64,000 bases of DNA from Dolichospermum sp. FACHB-1091 (GTDB taxonomy: Bacteria > Cyanobacteriota > Cyanobacteriia > Cyanobacteriales > Nostocaceae), in assembly GCF_014697585.1 (NCBI RefSeq), contig NZ_JACJSB010000003.1, forward strand, positions 1 to 64,000, in the 5' to 3' direction. This document shows, piece by piece, positions 18,505-28,312 of this stretch. Position numbers and translations under genes: made by a program. Under the pieces are notes generated by a model, which ran no database searches, was not told the DNA's origin, and worked only from the letters and a program-made list of their open reading frames with translations. How positions within the stretch are numbered: position 1 is the first letter of the stretch; each line of letters begins with the position of its first letter.

Positions 18505-18636
18505 TTAAGTAGGTGAACGGAAAAAAACCGAAATATGTAACGAAAAGTAAAGTTGCCCGAAGCCTCTTTTCTGTTCGCAGTTAAGAGTTCCCTGTTCCCT
18601 CGCCATAACGACAATTTTTCACGCCAACCTACCTAA
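18505..18636 (+). repeat. Dispersed MITE-like repeat, copy 2, overlapping the 3' end of dnaK
   Basis: The element runs from TTAAGTAGGTGAACG at 18505 to CGCCAACCTACCTAA at 18636. These ends form an imperfect terminal inverted repeat (11 of 15 positions). The interior shares GAACGGAAAAAAACCGAAAT, AACGAAAAGTAAAGTTGCCC and ATAACGACAATTTTT with the other two copies. The right terminus supplies the stop codon and last residues of dnaK. Confidence 0.8.
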
Positions 18637-20443
18637 TCTGTTCGTAAATATCTGCACCAACAGAAAGGAGAGTTTTTTTAAAATCTTCTACAAGTGTTTT
18701 CAACTGAATTATGGAAATAAGGGGGTTGTCCATTGCCATTTGTAGTTCACCAGCTTTCTCATTGAGCAAGTTTATCAGTTCCTGATTAAGTAAATTGCGG
18801 TTATCCCACAGTATTGTAGTATGATTAAATAACAAGTTATCAGCTTGATTTTTGATGTCCACTAATTCTTTATGTCTTTGGTCTTCTTGAGTAAACAACT
18901 CCGCTTGTTTCCGCATTTGCTCAACTTCGCTGCTACTCAAGGCACCTGTATTAGCAATCCGTATACTTTGTTTTTTCCCTGTACCTTTATCTTGTGCTGT
19001 AACATTGAGGATGCCATTCACATCAATTTCAAAAACTACTTCAATTTGTGGTATACCACGAGGAGCAGGAGGAATTCCACTGAGAAAAAACTTCCCCAGA
19101 GTTTTATTATCTTTTACCATTGCCCGTTCTCCTTGCAGCACATGAATTTCTACGGAGTTTTGTCCATCAATAACTGTAGAAAATACTCGGGATTTGCTTG
19201 TGGGAATGGTAGTATTACTTTCAATAATTTTTGTGAATATTCCTCCTAGTGTTTCAATTCCTAAAGATAGCGGTGTAACATCTAAAAGCAGCAGACTAGT
19301 TATTTCTCCCGCCAAAACTCCTGCTTGGATAGCTGCACCTATTGCTACTGCTTCATCTGGGTTAACGGAACGATCTAGGGCTTTACCATTGAAAAACTTA
19401 ATTAATGCCTTTTGCACAGCGGGAATACGAGTAGAACCACCTACTAAAATAATTCTATCTATACTTTCTGGGCTGAGGTCGGCACTTTTGAGGGCTTGGA
19501 GAATTGGTTCAATAGTATCCTTAACTAGGTGCTTGGTCAGTTCTTCAAATTGAGCGCGACTGAGTTCCAGTTCCAGGTGCTTTGGTTCTGTGGCATCAGC
19601 AGCAATAAATGGTAGGTTGATAGAGGTGCTAATCATGTTGGATAGTTCAACTTTAGCTTTTTCTGCTGCTTCTCGCAGTCGTTGCATTGCTATCTTGTCT
19701 TGGGTAAGATCTATTTTCTCTTCTACCTGGAATTGTTCCACTAGCCAACTGACTATAGCATTATCAAAGTCATCTCCTCCTAAGTGATTATTACCAGATG
19801 TGGCTTTGACTTCAAATACTCCACTCCCAAGTTGGAGTATGGATACGTCAAATGTTCCTCCTCCCAGATCAAATACTAAAATTAACTGCTCTTGATCTTG
19901 TTTGTCTAAACCAAAAGCTAGGGCGGCGGCGGTGGGTTCGTTGATAATTCTTAATACTTCTAACCCTGCTATAGTACCGGCATCTTTTGTGGCCTGTCTT
20001 TGGGCATCTGTAAAATATGCTGGTACGGTAATTACTGCTTTTTCTACCTTGTCGTTTAGGAAGTTTTCCGCATCTTCCTTGATCTTTTGTAATATCATCG
20101 CTGATATTTCTTGGGCTGTGTAGTTCTGTCCGCGAATTTGCACATCTACGGTATTATCTCTACCTTGGACACAGTTATAAGAAACACGACCGCGCTCTAA
20201 TTCTGTTTCTTCCCAACGGCGGCCAATGAATCTTTTAATGCTGTAGATTGTGTTTTCTGAGTTAGTGACGGATTGTCGCTTTGCTGATTGTCCGATTAGA
20301 CGATCTCTATTTTTAGTAAAAGCAACAATACTGGCAGTAGTGCGTCCACCTTCACAGTTGGCGATTACTATTGGTTTGCCAGCTTCTAAAACAGCCACAC
20401 AACTGTTAGTGGTACCTAAATCAATTCCAATAACTTTTGCCAT
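18629..20443 (-). CDS. dnaK: Chaperone protein DnaK (Hsp70)
   Basis: 604 residues. The nucleotide-binding domain is complete: phosphate-1 motif [13 protein letters not shown], phosphate-2 [14 protein letters not shown], adenosine motif [13 protein letters not shown]. The substrate-binding domain ([11 protein letters not shown] and the [14 protein letters not shown] region) is intact too. The protein stops just after the helical lid and lacks the long disordered acidic tail of many DnaKs. Its TAG stop (18629-18631) and last two or three codons lie inside a dispersed repeat, so the C-terminus has been rewritten by insertion. It follows grpE on the same strand after a 219-base gap. Adjacency to grpE suggests the DnaK1-type paralogue, but cyanobacteria carry several dnaK genes and I cannot separate them by eye. 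Confidence 0.94.
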   Translation of the reverse strand: MAKVIGIDLGTTNSCVAVLEAGKPIVIANCEGGRTTASIVAFTKNRDRLIGQSAKRQSVTNSENTIYSIKRFIGRRWEETELERGRVSYNCVQGRDNTVDVQIRGQNYTAQEISAMILQKIKEDAENFLNDKVEKAVITVPAYFTDAQRQATKDAGTIAGLEVLRIINEPTAAALAFGLDKQDQEQLILVFDLGGGTFDVSILQLGSGVFEVKATSGNNHLGGDDFDNAIVSWLVEQFQVEEKIDLTQDKIAMQRLREAAEKAKVELSNMISTSINLPFIAADATEPKHLELELSRAQFEELTKHLVKDTIEPILQALKSADLSPESIDRIILVGGSTRIPAVQKALIKFFNGKALDRSVNPDEAVAIGAAIQAGVLAGEITSLLLLDVTPLSLGIETLGGIFTKIIESNTTIPTSKSRVFSTVIDGQNSVEIHVLQGERAMVKDNKTLGKFFLSGIPPAPRGIPQIEVVFEIDVNGILNVTAQDKGTGKKQSIRIANTGALSSSEVEQMRKQAELFTQEDQRHKELVDIKNQADNLLFNHTTILWDNRNLLNQELINLLNEKAGELQMAMDNPLISIIQLKTLVEDFKKTLLSVGADIYEQIR

Positions 20444-20617
20444 TGATACTTTTTCCCGTTCTCAACCTTTCATAGCATCCCAAATCTTGATGAAATTTTG
20501 CACCAAAATCTCAAAACGATGAGAAGAACATATCAAGCTGGTGATCCAACATTAGATATGAATAAAACTCAATACTTGGTAGTAATCGTTAGCTTCTAGA
20601 CCACTGTTAATTAACCT

Positions 20618-20632
20618 CCGGCTTTTAGCCGG
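20618..20632. terminator. Hairpin in the grpE-dnaK gap
   Basis: CCGGCT-TTT-AGCCGG forms a perfect 6-bp stem. There is no U-run on the minus strand, so it may be a weak terminator or processing site between grpE and dnaK rather than a full stop. Confidence 0.35.
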
Positions 20633-20662
20633 GGTAAGTTTTATAGAATGGAGTGTTACAAC

Positions 20663-21337
20663 CTAACCGTTATTTTCGGTGGACTGATCTTCTGGGGAAG
20701 ACGATACATCTTCCTTGGGAGCAGCTACTTTCACCATTGCATGACGGAGTACGCGATCGCCAAAATAATAGCCGCGAACTAACTCTTCTAAAACTGTTCC
20801 TTCTGGATGTTCATTTGTGGCTTCTCGCATCACGGCTTCATGTAAATTCGGGTCAAATTGTTGACCTTCAGGACGCATGGGCGCTACACCTAAACGTTTT
20901 AGACAATCTACTAATTGTTTATAAACCCCTTGATAACTTTTATGAATTGTCATTTCACCTTCGCTTTGGGGTTTGAGGTGCGATCGCGCTCTCTCAAAAT
21001 TGTCAACTACAGGTAATAATTCTGTAATTGTGTTTCGCTTTACCTGTAAATCTATTTCCTCTTTTTCCTTGCTAGTACGCTTGCGGTAATTCTCAAAATC
21101 CGCTGCGATCCGCATATATTGAGTGCTGCGCTCTTCTAATTGAACTTTAAGGGATTCAATTTGCTGGTTCAAATCTGAGAAAGCCGCAGTGTTGATCTCA
21201 ATGGGCTGTGAACCAGCGTCGCCGCTATCTTCAGTGAGAAGAGTATCTTCATGTTGATTCATTTGGTTTACGACCTGCTCAGTAACCTTGCTGTCAGATT
21301 GGTTGGAGTTAATTTCCGATGGGGAGTCACTTTTCAT
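20663..21337 (-). CDS. grpE: Nucleotide exchange factor GrpE
   Basis: 224 residues. The first 60 are acidic and low in order, then a long helix (about 60-110, [20 protein letters not shown]) leads into the family core [16 protein letters not shown]. The C-terminal beta domain contains [20 protein letters not shown] and [24 protein letters not shown], the usual end of GrpE. GrpE dimers release ADP from DnaK. It is the first gene of the minus-strand chaperone cluster and diverges from pilB across a 316-base region. Confidence 0.95.
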   Translation of the reverse strand: MKSDSPSEINSNQSDSKVTEQVVNQMNQHEDTLLTEDSGDAGSQPIEINTAAFSDLNQQIESLKVQLEERSTQYMRIAADFENYRKRTSKEKEEIDLQVKRNTITELLPVVDNFERARSHLKPQSEGEMTIHKSYQGVYKQLVDCLKRLGVAPMRPEGQQFDPNLHEAVMREATNEHPEGTVLEELVRGYYFGDRVLRHAMVKVAAPKEDVSSSPEDQSTENNG

Positions 21338-21653
21338 GAGAAAATATGGTAGGAGGGAAACTTAGTCTTATATAGTTTACCTGTTTATTTTCGTTTACTA
21401 TTATCTACTCTACCCATCAAACCCAATACCAAATACTTTTAACAGCACTAATTTAACTACCGAAATTATAAGCTGTCGCCAATTAAAATTGTATAATTTT
21501 CAGGTTCAAACCAACCCACCCCTATAGACTAGAAAGTTTTAAAAACCTAGATAGGTGGCTGCTTATGCTGTATTATGTTATGGTTATCACTATTATCATG
21601 ATGTGATAAATAGTGACTAAAATCCGAGATTTAGCTACTTAACCTAATTGTTT
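21338..21653. promoter_or_regulatory. Divergent promoter region between grpE and pilB
   Basis: 316 bases that must serve both transcription units. It contains an 8-bp perfect dyad, TCACTATT at 21587-21594 and AATAGTGA at 21609-21616, with a 14-base spacer, ending 37 bases before the pilB start. The dyad could be an operator; no known binding consensus was recognised. The rest is AT-rich without a defined -10/-35 pair. Confidence 0.4.
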
Positions 21654-23657
21654 ATGACTTACTCTTCACCACAAGGAAATAGTACAGCACTGACTACAAG
21701 GACTGGGTTTTCGCCTTTCGGTAATAAACTAATACAATCTGGCTATCTCAATCATGAGCAGATGAAGCAGGCTCTGATCGAAAGCCGCAAATCGGGACGA
21801 CAACTGACAGAAATATTAGAGTCCATCACTGGGCGAAAATTATCACCGGAATTTGTCAGAGCATACAAAAAACAACATTTATTTGAACTAAAAATTTTAT
21901 ACGGCGTTGAGGCTTTGGATCTAGAAGTCCAGCAGATTAACATAATACAGGTGGGAAGTTTAATTGAAACCCTTATTCCTGTGGATATCTGTCGTCGGTA
22001 TCAGTTAGTCCCCTGGACGAGAAATGATCAGCAAAACCCGCCGTACGTTGTAGTGGCGATGGTTGATCCCGATCACCTAGAAGCTTATGATGATCTAAAC
22101 CGAATATTTCGTTTTCAAGGCTTGTCCTGGCGGCGTATGGTAATTACCCAGGCAGATTACCAACAAATCATTAACCAATACTTAGATGAAAAATCTCGAA
22201 AGCAAAAGACATTAGATCAACAAAAAACCTATGATATTCAGTCCGATTTAGAAAATTTAGGCACTCTAGAATTAGATAAAAGTTCTGACGATGGTGTTGA
22301 TCTGATTTCATCGGTAAGGGGTGCTGAAGATGCACCAATCATTAAACTTGTCAATCGTATCTTGTTGAAAGCTCTAAATGAAGGTGTTTCCGATATTCAC
22401 ATCGAACCTCAAGAAGAATATCTTCGCGTTCGTTTCCGCAAAGATGGGGTATTACGTGAGGCCTTTGAAAATATGCCTCAAAAAATCATCCCAGCAGTAA
22501 CAGCCCGATTTAAAATTATCTCTAACTTAGATATTGCTGAGAGACGTTTACCTCAAGATGGACGTATTAGGCGGTTATTTGAAGGACGGAAGGTGGATTT
22601 CCGGGTAAATACCCTACCAAGTCGGTACGGGGAAAAGGTAGTCTTACGGATTTTAGATAACTCTTCCACCCAATTGGGTTTGGATAAGTTAATTTCTGAT
22701 CCAGAAACCTTAAATATGGTCAAAGATATGGTTAGTAAGCCATTCGGGTTGATTCTGGTGACAGGACCCACAGGTTCTGGTAAAACCACTTCATTGTATT
22801 CGGCACTATCAGAAAAGAATTATCCTGGTATTAATATAAGTACCGTAGAAGATCCGATTGAGTATAGTTTACCAGGGATCACTCAAGTACAGGTAATTCG
22901 GGAAAAAGGATTAGATTTTTCTACAGCATTGCGGGCTTTCTTGCGTCAAGATCCAGATGTGTTACTGGTAGGGGAAACACGAGATAAGGAAACAGCTAAA
23001 ACGGCAATTGAAGCCGCATTAACAGGTCACTTGGTATTAACTACTTTACACACTAATGATGCACCAGGGGCGATCGCTCGCTTAGGAGAAATGGGCATTG
23101 AACCGTTCATGATTTCCAGTTCTCTGATTGGTGTTTTAGCACAACGTCTAGTCCGTCGTGTTTGTTCTGAATGTCGGATTCCCTATACTCCCACTAGCCA
23201 AGAATTAGCTCGCTATGGTTTATCAGCTTCTCAAGAGACTTCTGTGACTTTCTATAAAGCTAATACCATACCACCTGAAGAAATACCCAGCCATAGCTCC
23301 AATATTTGCCCAAAATGTCATGGTATTGGTTATAAAGGGCGTTGTGGTGTTTATGAGGTGATGCGAATTACTGAAAACTTACAAACTCTCATCAACAAAG
23401 CAGCACCCACAGAACGGATTAAAGAATTGGCTGTTGAAGAGGGTATGAAAACCTTACTAGCTTACAGTTTGGACTTAGTCCGTCAAGGTACTACCACTTT
23501 AGAAGAAGTAGAACGAGTAACATTTACAGATACTGGTTTAGAGGCTGAATTAAAAGCTAAACGCAAAAGTGGTCTAACTTGTCGTACTTGTAGCGCGGAA
23601 TTACAACCAGAATGGTTAGATTGTCCCTATTGTATGACACCTCGATTTACGGGTTAA
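21654..23657 (+). CDS. pilB: Type IV pilus extension ATPase PilB (GspE/PulE family)
   Basis: 667 residues from the ATG at 21654; an upstream TTG adds only two codons. The N-terminal GspE_N-type domain covers roughly 20-180. The ATPase core has Walker A GPTGSGKTTSLYS at about 370, the Asp box, Walker B (DPDVLLVGETRD) and the His box (GHLVLTTLHTNDA). A tetracysteine zinc motif follows (CSEC near 503 and CPKC near 552). An additional C-terminal zinc ribbon (CRTC and CPYC) ends the protein, as in cyanobacterial PilB. It powers pilus extension needed for motility and DNA uptake. pilT follows 29 bases later and pilC after that. Confidence 0.94.
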   Translation: MTYSSPQGNSTALTTRTGFSPFGNKLIQSGYLNHEQMKQALIESRKSGRQLTEILESITGRKLSPEFVRAYKKQHLFELKILYGVEALDLEVQQINIIQVGSLIETLIPVDICRRYQLVPWTRNDQQNPPYVVVAMVDPDHLEAYDDLNRIFRFQGLSWRRMVITQADYQQIINQYLDEKSRKQKTLDQQKTYDIQSDLENLGTLELDKSSDDGVDLISSVRGAEDAPIIKLVNRILLKALNEGVSDIHIEPQEEYLRVRFRKDGVLREAFENMPQKIIPAVTARFKIISNLDIAERRLPQDGRIRRLFEGRKVDFRVNTLPSRYGEKVVLRILDNSSTQLGLDKLISDPETLNMVKDMVSKPFGLILVTGPTGSGKTTSLYSALSEKNYPGINISTVEDPIEYSLPGITQVQVIREKGLDFSTALRAFLRQDPDVLLVGETRDKETAKTAIEAALTGHLVLTTLHTNDAPGAIARLGEMGIEPFMISSSLIGVLAQRLVRRVCSECRIPYTPTSQELARYGLSASQETSVTFYKANTIPPEEIPSHSSNICPKCHGIGYKGRCGVYEVMRITENLQTLINKAAPTERIKELAVEEGMKTLLAYSLDLVRQGTTTLEEVERVTFTDTGLEAELKAKRKSGLTCRTCSAELQPEWLDCPYCMTPRFTG

Positions 23658-23686
23658 GCCAACAAGTTTGGGTCTTGAATTTTTAA

Positions 23687-24805
23687 ATGGAGCAAAGCAA
23701 TAACATGGAAATGATGATTGAAGAATTGATGGAAAAACTTATTGATATGGGTGGTTCAGATTTACACTTATCCGCTGATTTACCCCCCTATTTCCGCATC
23801 AGTGGACATCTTACACCCATTGGCGACCACAGTCTCACAGCGGATGAGTGTCAAAGGCTAATTTTCAGTATGCTTAATAACAATCAGCGCAAAACCTTAG
23901 AACAGACATGGGAATTAGATTGTTCTTACGGTGTCAAGGGATTGGCTCGTTTCCGAGTGAATGTCTATAGAGAACGTGGTGCTTATGCTGCTTGTTTACG
24001 AGCATTAAGTGCTAAAATTCCTACCTTTGATACATTGGGTTTACCAGCTATCGTCAGAGAAATGTCGAAAAAACCGAGAGGACTAATTCTTGTTACTGGT
24101 CCTACAGGTTCGGGAAAAACTACTACCCTAGCGGCCATGATTGACTTAATTAACCGCACTAGGGCAGAACATATTTTAACAATTGAAGACCCCATTGAAT
24201 TTGTTTATAAACCAATTAAAAGTCTGATTCATCAACGCCAATTAGGAGAAGACACTAAAAGTTTTGCTAATGCTTTAAAAGCAGCTTTACGGGAAGATCC
24301 TGATATTATTCTGGTTGGGGAAATGCGGGATTTAGAAACCATTGCTTTAGCAATTAGCGCGGCAGAAACAGGTCACTTAGTATTTGGCACACTACATACC
24401 AGTTCGGCATCACAAACCGTTGACCGGATTATTGACGTTTTCCCAGCAGAAAAACAAACTCAGGTGCGGGTACAGTTGTCCAACTCTTTACTAGCAGTTT
24501 TTAGTCAAACTTTAATACCTAAGAAAAATCCTAAATCAGGTGAATATGGACGAGTAATGGCCCAAGAAGTTATGATTCTTAATCCGGCTATTTCTAACTT
24601 AATTCGAGAAGGAAAAACAGCACAAATTTACTCGGCTATTCAGACTGGTGCCAAATTGGGAATGCAAACTTTAGAGAAAGTTTTAGCCGATTTATACAAA
24701 GCTGAAGTTATTTCTTTGGAAGCAGCCATGTCTAAAACATCTAGAATAGATGAATTACAACGTCTGATTGGCCCAACATTTCCGGCGGGAGCTAAAGTAA
24801 ATTAA
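23687..24805 (+). CDS. pilT: Type IV pilus retraction ATPase PilT
   Basis: 372 residues. After an N-terminal PAS-like domain (GGSDLHLSADLPPYFRISG) the RecA-type core shows Walker A GPTGSGKTTTLAAM at about 138, Walker B EDPDIILVGEMRD, the His box GHLVFGTLHTSSA and the PilT-specific AIRNLIRE-like segment (PAISNLIREGKTAQIYS). PilT depolymerises the pilus. A second ATG at 23705 (MEMMIEELM) has GGAG 12 bases before it and is an alternative start. The pilB-pilT-pilC order and short spacings indicate one operon. Confidence 0.95.
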   Translation: MEQSNNMEMMIEELMEKLIDMGGSDLHLSADLPPYFRISGHLTPIGDHSLTADECQRLIFSMLNNNQRKTLEQTWELDCSYGVKGLARFRVNVYRERGAYAACLRALSAKIPTFDTLGLPAIVREMSKKPRGLILVTGPTGSGKTTTLAAMIDLINRTRAEHILTIEDPIEFVYKPIKSLIHQRQLGEDTKSFANALKAALREDPDIILVGEMRDLETIALAISAAETGHLVFGTLHTSSASQTVDRIIDVFPAEKQTQVRVQLSNSLLAVFSQTLIPKKNPKSGEYGRVMAQEVMILNPAISNLIREGKTAQIYSAIQTGAKLGMQTLEKVLADLYKAEVISLEAAMSKTSRIDELQRLIGPTFPAGAKVN

Positions 24806-24946
24806 TATAGGAATAATATTTGATTTATGAAAAGATACGGTTGGTGCGTCAGATATTACAAATCTGTTTATTGATAGAATTTATGCAGTAGTAAAGCACC
24901 CTACAATACCTAATTTTTTTCAAAAATCAAATACGAGTTCTATATT

Positions 24947-26179
24947 ATGCCTATTATGCCTACCTACCTTGCTCGTATTCGTGACTCCCAAGGAAAATCA
25001 AGAACCGAAAAATTGACAGCTAATTCCCTCCCTAATGCCCGAACTAATCTTAGAAACCAAGGTTTTGTTATTCAAGATATAAAAGAATATCAAGAATTGG
25101 CTTCTCCCTGGGATATTAATAAAATTCAGAATTACTTTGTTAAGGTTTCTGTAAAAGATAAAGCAGTTTTTTCCCGGCAATTTGCTGCTTTAATAAATTC
25201 AGGTGTGGCTATAGTTAGAGGCTTGGGTATACTGTCTGAAGAGTGTAGTAATCCTAAACTTAAAGCCGCGCTGATGGAAATTAGTGCTGATGTTCAAACT
25301 GGAGTTGATCTCTCATCTGCTATGCGTAAACATCCTGAATGTTTTGATGGTTTGTATATCGGTATGGTGGAAGCTGGAGAAATGGGGGGTGTATTAGATG
25401 AGGTCTTGAATCGTCTAGCTAAATTATTAGAAGATATGGCACGATTGCAGAACCAAATTAAATCGGCTCTATCTTATCCAATAGTAGTAGGTTTTTTGGC
25501 AACTGCTATTTTTCTCGGGATGACAATTTTTCTAATTCCAATTTTTGCAAATATTTTCAAAGGTATAGGTGTAGAATTACCTCCACTGACGCAATTTTTA
25601 ATGGCTTGTAGTGAAATATTACGAAGTTACTGGTCTATATTAATTATTGCAATTTTATTCGCATTATCCTTTGCCTGTCAGCAGTATTATAAAACCCCTA
25701 CTGGTAAGTTAAATATTGATAGCATAGCTCTAAAACTGCCTTTGTTTGGTGATTTGATTCAAAAAGCTGCTATTGCTCGGTTCAGTAGGACTTTTGGTTC
25801 ATTGACTCGCTCTGGAGTACCAATTTTAAGTTGTTTAGAAATTGTGCGGGATATATCTGGAAACCAAGTTGTTGCTAACGCTATTGACGCGGCTTATGAA
25901 GAGGTGCAACAAGGTGGTATAATTAGTGCCGCCTTAGCCAAAGAAAATGTTTTTCCACCTATGGCAATTCAAATGATGAGTATTGGTGAGGAAACAGGTA
26001 AACTAGATACAATGTTGGCGAAAGTTGCCGATTTCTACGAGGATGAAGTAGAACATTCCGTTAAATCACTCACAAGCATCATAGAACCAGTGATGATCGT
26101 TATACTAGGGGGAATGGTGGGAACAATTTTGCTGGCTATGTATCTGCCGATGTTCAAAGTATTTGAAAAGATGGGTTAA
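24947..26179 (+). CDS. pilC: Type IV pilus inner-membrane platform protein PilC (GspF family)
   Basis: 410 residues with two T2SSF domains. Each has the conserved pattern around FSRQFAALINSGVAIVRGL and FSRTFGSLTRSGVPILSCLE. There are three membrane segments, around 180-205, 225-245 and 385-405. PilC forms the inner-membrane platform on which PilB and PilT act. The frame starts MPIMPTYLARIRD; the second Met (four codons on) is the more usual start of this family. It ends two bases before a perfect 12-bp hairpin shared with hflX. The 141-base gap from pilT contains no gene. Confidence 0.94.
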   Translation: MPIMPTYLARIRDSQGKSRTEKLTANSLPNARTNLRNQGFVIQDIKEYQELASPWDINKIQNYFVKVSVKDKAVFSRQFAALINSGVAIVRGLGILSEECSNPKLKAALMEISADVQTGVDLSSAMRKHPECFDGLYIGMVEAGEMGGVLDEVLNRLAKLLEDMARLQNQIKSALSYPIVVGFLATAIFLGMTIFLIPIFANIFKGIGVELPPLTQFLMACSEILRSYWSILIIAILFALSFACQQYYKTPTGKLNIDSIALKLPLFGDLIQKAAIARFSRTFGSLTRSGVPILSCLEIVRDISGNQVVANAIDAAYEEVQQGGIISAALAKENVFPPMAIQMMSIGEETGKLDTMLAKVADFYEDEVEHSVKSLTSIIEPVMIVILGGMVGTILLAMYLPMFKVFEKMG

Positions 26180-26180
26180 A

Positions 26181-26207
26181 TTTCCGACTTCTTTGAGAAG
26201 TCGGAAA
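26181..26207. terminator. Bidirectional hairpin between pilC and hflX
   Basis: TTTCCGACTTCT at 26181-26192 pairs perfectly with AGAAGTCGGAAA at 26196-26207 around TTG. It lies between convergent genes and ends in AAA/TTT on both strands, as expected for a shared intrinsic terminator. Confidence 0.85.
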
Positions 26208-26218
26208 TCTGAAAATCA

Positions 26219-27955
26219 TCAACCACCATCAACAGCGTACTGAATAAGCAGTGATAGACGTTGACGTAAAGTTTCCATTCCTAAACGCTGACTAGCAGAA
26301 ATGAAAACCGCTAGGGGAAACTCTTCCCGCGCTAAAGCCAGGGTTTCACTACTCACCTGATCAATTTTATTAAAAGCCACTAACGCTGGACCCGGTGTAA
26401 TGGGCATTTGCGCGAGTATGTCCCGAACTGAGCGAATATGACTTAACCAAGCAGGATGAGATAAATCTACTAAATGCAATAAAGCATCTGCCTCTGTTAC
26501 TTCCTCCAAAGTAGCGCGAAAGGCATCCATTAAAGACGCGGGTAATTCATGAATAAACCCTACAGTATCCGTCATTAAAGTTTCCTGGGGTGCGCCGGTT
26601 TCAGCGTGGGGAAGCATTAACCGCCGTGTGGTGGGGTCAAGGGTAGCAAATAATTGGTCAGCCGTGTATACTTCTGAATTAGTGAGAGCATTAAGTAAAG
26701 TAGATTTACCAGCATTGGTATAACCAACTAAAGCCACAGAGGGAACTTCTCGGTGTTGTCGCCGTTGACGTAATCTACAACGATGTGCTTGTAATTGATT
26801 AACTTCCTGTTGTAGTCGAGAAATGCGTTTTTGAATAGCCCGACGTTCCGTTTCTAGCTTGGTTTCACCAGGTCCCCTAGTTCCAATACCACCTCCCAAT
26901 CTGGACATGGCTTGACCCCTGCCAGCGAGTCGTGGCATCATATACTCTAACTGCGCTAATTCTACCTGTAATTTACCAGCACCAGATTGAGCGCGTTGGG
27001 CAAAAATATCTAAAATTAATTCCGTACGGTCAACTACTCTGACCCCAATTTGGGACTCTAAATTGCGGACTTGGGAAGGTGAAAGATCACGGTCAAATAC
27101 TACCAAATTAGCACCGAGAGTTTGCACCGTGAGAGCAACTTCTTGGACCTTACCTTCACCGATGACTGTTTGGGGATGAATACGCGATCGCTTTTGTTGT
27201 AAAGTCTGTAATACATCACCCCCTGCCGTATCTACCAACCGTGCCAATTCTGCTATAATATCCTCGAATTGTTGCGGGCTAGTATTATCCGTTAATACTC
27301 CTACAATGACCACCCGATCATGATCACCGTCCACTTCCTGAGCTACATATTCCCGACTAAATTCCGCTTCTAGATTTTCTACCAATTCGAGAAAATCCTG
27401 GTCAGCCAAAGCATCTAAACTTAGAGGCGGTGATATGTGGGAATATATACCAGGATCAGCCATACTAATATCAGAAGATTTAGTAGTCACTAACTGTCTA
27501 TTATTAGCCACAAGGTGGGCTAAATAAGCTTCTTTCACGTATCCAGTTGCACCACCACCACGCTTAGTAAATCCGCCTCCAGTAATATTTAAAACTACTA
27601 AAGCATCCAATCTTTGTAAAGCCATAGCCGTCAATGCTGACTCATTTGGCGGTTCTGACTTGAGATTAGTAGATAAACAGCGAATTCCGCTCAGACGTTC
27701 AGCACCGTAGCGAGGTATTTCCATGGGCGGGATTTGAGTTTGACGCGGAGTACCCACACCAACCCGAATCACTTGTCCGCGACGGTTGATATAAGTACAA
27801 ACAGGTTGATTAATTTCCGTACTAACTGCTGCAAGACGTTGTGCAAACTCAGATGTAGTAATACAATCCCCTGATATCCGCTGATGGTACAGCCGCTGGA
27901 GTTGTTTTAGCTGGCTGGACTTTAAACCTTGAATATTACCAAAAATAGTCTCTAT
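26219..27955 (-). CDS. hflX: GTPase HflX, with an apparent non-standard ATA start
   Basis: The GTPase is clear: the HflX N-terminal domain (LGANLVVFDRDLSPSQVRNL), the Gly-rich linker (GRGQAMSRLGGGIGTRGPGE), G1 GYTNAGKST, G3 DTVGFI and G4 NKID. HflX splits or rescues stalled ribosomes. The first standard start is GTG at 27772, but the frame stays open upstream to a TAA at 27963-27961. Those 61 codons read like a normal HflX N-terminus: ETIFGNIQGLKSSQLKQL continuing to RLYHQRISG and INRRGQVIRVGVG. At the expected start the codon is ATA (27955-27953), not ATG. I therefore extend the gene to 27955; translation may start at ATA or the downstream ATT, or the protein may be made shortened from GTG 27772. 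Confidence 0.85.
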   Translation of the reverse strand: METIFGNIQGLKSSQLKQLQRLYHQRISGDCITTSEFAQRLAAVSTEINQPVCTYINRRGQVIRVGVGTPRQTQIPPMEIPRYGAERLSGIRCLSTNLKSEPPNESALTAMALQRLDALVVLNITGGGFTKRGGGATGYVKEAYLAHLVANNRQLVTTKSSDISMADPGIYSHISPPLSLDALADQDFLELVENLEAEFSREYVAQEVDGDHDRVVIVGVLTDNTSPQQFEDIIAELARLVDTAGGDVLQTLQQKRSRIHPQTVIGEGKVQEVALTVQTLGANLVVFDRDLSPSQVRNLESQIGVRVVDRTELILDIFAQRAQSGAGKLQVELAQLEYMMPRLAGRGQAMSRLGGGIGTRGPGETKLETERRAIQKRISRLQQEVNQLQAHRCRLRQRRQHREVPSVALVGYTNAGKSTLLNALTNSEVYTADQLFATLDPTTRRLMLPHAETGAPQETLMTDTVGFIHELPASLMDAFRATLEEVTEADALLHLVDLSHPAWLSHIRSVRDILAQMPITPGPALVAFNKIDQVSSETLALAREEFPLAVFISASQRLGMETLRQRLSLLIQYAVDGG

Positions 27956-28023
27956 AGGCGTTTAAGACCAGTTACCTGGTTCCCCCTGAATCCTGATACT
28001 GTCTATTTTACAACAGAAATTGG

Positions 28024-28185
28024 TTAGTTGACAGGTGATAGGTAATAGGTAATAGGTAATAGGTAATAGGTAATAGGTGATGTTTGACAGGTGATAGTTA
28101 ATAGTTAATAGTTGTTAGTGGATAGTGGATAGGTGACAGTTGATAGTTGACAGTGGTTAGTTGTCAGTGGTCAGTGGTCATTAGT
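28024..28185 (+). repeat. Heptamer (STRR-like) repeat arrays upstream of rplS
   Basis: A 7-base unit ATAGGTA is repeated about six times at 28037-28078, followed by degenerate GATAGTTAATAGTTAATAG and AGTGGTCAGTGGTCA runs. Such short tandem heptamers are typical of Nostoc/Anabaena genomes. No coding potential. The surrounding gap (27956-28312) holds no gene; the rplS promoter should follow the array. Confidence 0.85.
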
Positions 28186-28312
28186 TAATTTTATTCTTCC
28201 TTCTTTCCTTCTAACTCCTAACTCAGTGAGTCTTTCAATAAATAGCTGGACTATGGGGCGATTATAGATTTATAATTAGTGATTGTGAGTTTTTTCAGAA
28301 AACAGAAAAGTA

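Noticed and set aside
18872-20123. Several plus-strand open frames opposite dnaK
   Set aside because: They are antisense shadows of the conserved DnaK frame with no recognisable protein features.
20444-20662. CIRCE (HrcA) operator upstream of dnaK
   Set aside because: No TTAGCACTC-N9-GAGTGCTAA dyad was found; only a 6-bp CCGGCT hairpin is present.
28034-28078. CRISPR-like tandem repeat
   Set aside because: The unit is only seven bases with no unique spacers; it is a heptamer array, not a CRISPR.
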